This document shows positions 6,556-7,904 of a stretch of 7,904 bases of DNA, piece by piece (within the stretch, counting starts at the first letter, position 1; every line of letters starts with the position of its first letter). This DNA comes from DAOTZU01 sp034433995 (GTDB lineage: Bacteria > Chloroflexota > Anaerolineae > UBA1429), in NCBI GenBank assembly GCA_034433995.1, contig DAOTZU010000162.1, forward strand, positions 1 to 7,904. The letters run 5' to 3'. The notes beneath the pieces were generated by a model that saw only the letters and a program-made list of their open reading frames with translations, was not told where the DNA came from and searched no databases. Made by a program: the position numbers and the translations under genes.

Positions 6556-6648
6556 ATGGGGAGCGTCATCAAGAAACGCCGCAAAAAGATCGCGCGCCAC
6601 AAGTATCGCAAGATGCGCCGCAAGATGCGGTGGCAGAAGAAGCACTAA
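6556..6648 (+). CDS. bS22-like ribosomal mini-protein (AURKAIP1/COX24-type), 30 aa
   Basis: The protein begins MGSVIKKRRKKIARHKYRKM and ends in RWQKKH; 19 of its 30 residues are Lys, Arg or His. The opening MGSVIKKRRK followed by an H/K-rich kkHRKl-like segment is the signature of the small AURKAIP1/COX24-domain proteins. The mycobacterial member of that group is the ribosomal protein bS22 (33 aa), located in the small subunit. The role here is therefore probably structural in the 30S subunit; this follows from family resemblance and was not tested. The gene is a complete one-gene unit with its own strong promoter, a nine-base Shine-Dalgarno and a terminator. It is transcribed away from the oxidoreductase gene. 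It is easily missed because of its length. Confidence 0.85.
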   Translation: MGSVIKKRRKKIARHKYRKMRRKMRWQKKH

Positions 6649-6679
6649 TCGTCCTCTAACGGGCTCCTAAGGTGATGCT

Positions 6680-6709
6680 GGGGCACGGTGCTGCCGTGCC
6701 CCTTTTCTT
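6680..6709 (+). terminator. Rho-independent terminator of the bS22-like gene
   Basis: A perfect 9-bp stem, GGGGCACGG paired with CCGTGCCCC, has a TGCTG loop and is followed by TTTTCTT. It lies 31 bases after the stop codon. The minus strand shows no T-run after the stem, so it does not clearly serve the convergent URO-D-like gene ending at 6760. Confidence 0.85.
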
Positions 6710-6759
6710 GTTGCCACCGACATGCAAGATTCCCATCCTTGGCCCCGCAACCATCCGTC

Positions 6760-7904
6760 CTAGCGATAGGCTGCAAACGCCTCAAAGAGCGCCATCAAGT
6801 TCTCCGTCGGCACCGTGGCCTGGATATTGTGCACTGTATTAAAGACGAATCCTCCGTTGGCCCCCAAGATGCGGATGTTCTCGCACACGTGGGCCTTGAT
6901 CTCCTCCGGAGTGCCAAAGGGCAAGACATGTTGGGTATCCACCCCGCCACCCCAAAAGACGAGCTTGGCGCCCCAACGCGCCTTGAGGGTGGCCGGGTCC
7001 ATCCCGGCCGCCGAGATCTGCACCGGATTGACGATATCCACCCCTGCGGCCACGAAATCGTCATAGAGATCCACCATGGAGCCGCAACTATGATAAAAGG
7101 TCTTCCATGGCGTGTGGGCGTGCACCCACTCGTTCATGGCGCGATGATAGGGCATGAACAGCTCGCGGTAGGCCTGAGGGCTGATAAAGGCGCCCTTTTG
7201 CGCGCCAAAATCGGTGCCGCTGAGGAAAATGGCCACGATCCTATCGTCCACGGCCTGGCGGTAGAGCTCCAGGTTTTTCAGGGCGATCTCTAATTGCAGA
7301 TCAAAGATCCCCCGCACATAGGCAGGGTAGAGGACCGTGGCCATGTACCAATCGGCCACGGCGCGGATCCCCTTGGGCCGCTTGACGGCGGTGCCCGGCA
7401 CAAAGGCGATATCGCCAAAGCTGGCGCCGGGAAAGTTGCCGATGATGGCGCGGTCGGTGTTCTCGTAGAGCGCCTTGGCGCGCTCCTCCAAAAGCCGCAG
7501 CTCCTCCTCGGTGAGGACGTGATACATATCCCGCACCCATTCCTCAGGGTCCAGAGATTCGGGATCGTACGGCTCCTGGCGCTCGATGGCGTCGTGGTAA
7601 AAACCGCCGGCGGGCATGCGCGCCGAGGGCGGCACCGAACGATCCCCTTGGGGATATTGGTAGAGGCTACCGTCGGGGGCGACATCGGTATTGAACCCGC
7701 CCGGCACCAGCACCGGCGTGCCATCAAAGAGGGTAAAGGGCTTCCAATCGCGCTGGGGATAGCCGAAGAAGGTGCCCTCATCCCTGAGGCCGACGACATC
7801 GATCCCCAGGGCGTCCAACACATCGTCCTCCACCTCGCCCAACATCTGGTACGGTTCGTAGACGCGCACCGGCCGCTCCTCCAGGTGCAAGGCGCGCCTT
7901 AGAC
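6760..7904 (-). CDS. URO-D superfamily protein, second copy, N-terminus beyond the window
   Basis: This is a partial gene; the 5' end lies past the right edge. The frame is open to 7904 and reads LRRALHLEERPVRVYEPYQM, which is internal sequence of this family (a link before the VYDPYQML-type segment). The TTG at 7890 is therefore not a real start. Marks seen, in order: VLVPGGFNTDV, RMPAGGFYHDAI, GTDFGAQKGAFISPQAYRELFMPY, FYHSCGSM (His codon at 7090-7092), GVDIVNPVQISAAGMD, VFWGGGVDTQHVLPFGTPEE and a C-terminal FNTVHNIQATVPTENLMALFEA. It keeps both the HxC pair and the HNIQ element, so a metal site may be intact. Compared with the copy at 4019-5077 it carries a long insert (GGFNTDV to HVLTEEE), so the two are distant paralogues and not a recent duplication. 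A cobamide- or methyl-transfer-related role is inference; a haem role is unlikely. Confidence 0.88.
   Translation of the reverse strand, partial: LRRALHLEERPVRVYEPYQMLGEVEDDVLDALGIDVVGLRDEGTFFGYPQRDWKPFTLFDGTPVLVPGGFNTDVAPDGSLYQYPQGDRSVPPSARMPAGGFYHDAIERQEPYDPESLDPEEWVRDMYHVLTEEELRLLEERAKALYENTDRAIIGNFPGASFGDIAFVPGTAVKRPKGIRAVADWYMATVLYPAYVRGIFDLQLEIALKNLELYRQAVDDRIVAIFLSGTDFGAQKGAFISPQAYRELFMPYHRAMNEWVHAHTPWKTFYHSCGSMVDLYDDFVAAGVDIVNPVQISAAGMDPATLKARWGAKLVFWGGGVDTQHVLPFGTPEEIKAHVCENIRILGANGGFVFNTVHNIQATVPTENLMALFEAFAAYR

Noticed and set aside
7888..7890. TTG 7890 as start of the second URO-D-like gene
   Set aside because: The frame stays open to the window edge and the residues before it fit internal family sequence, so the gene is simply cut by the window.
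6688..7902. Two plus-strand frames (201 and 202 codons) opposite the second URO-D-like gene
   Set aside because: Antisense shadows; the first begins within the terminator and neither shows family sequence.
1..7904. CRISPR array, tRNA, rRNA, transposase or integrase
   Set aside because: I saw no regularly spaced direct repeats, no cloverleaf with a TTC arm, no rRNA-like block and no transposase or integrase motif on either strand.

Overview
The window is GC-rich bacterial DNA with few gaps between genes. The gene set suggests an uncultured member of the Chloroflexota (Anaerolineae-like): a large YfhO-type membrane protein, URO-D-superfamily proteins of the non-haem kind, a Gfo/Idh/MocA oxidoreductase with a cysteine cluster, and a stand-alone bS22/COX24-like ribosomal mini-protein. 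This taxonomic guess comes from protein style and was not tested by a search.

Layout. Positions 8-1394 (+) hold two tightly spaced genes of unknown function. The first looks like a B3-like barrel plus a helix-turn-helix-like C-terminus; the second is a small protein with four cysteines and a possible winged-helix tail. A strong intrinsic terminator at 1405-1437 closes this unit. Positions 1459-4092 (+) encode a YfhO-family multi-spanning membrane protein. Its last 23 codons are read from DNA that is antisense to the next gene, so it appears to have lost its usual final membrane helix at a junction near 4020. Positions 4019-6386 (-) form a two-gene unit transcribed leftwards: a Gfo/Idh/MocA oxidoreductase followed by a URO-D-family protein. 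The leader of this unit carries a long, nearly perfect palindrome (6416-6458).

Divergent from that unit is a compact gene at 6483-6709 (+): a consensus-like extended -10 promoter, a nine-base Shine-Dalgarno, a 30-codon ORF for a bS22/AURKAIP1-COX24-type ribosomal protein, and a rho-independent terminator. From 6760 to the right edge (-) lies a second URO-D-family protein whose N-terminus lies outside the window.

How the genes may work together. The two URO-D-like proteins keep the HSCG motif known from cobamide-dependent methyltransferase relatives. Together with the NAD(P)-type oxidoreductase they suggest a small catabolic locus (sugar, polyol or methylated substrate) rather than haem synthesis; this is inference. 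I found no rRNA, tRNA, CRISPR array, transposase or phage gene. No wholly new system is evident. The points most worth checking are the tiny ribosomal gene, the truncated YfhO gene, the leader palindrome and the uncharacterised two-gene unit at the left end.
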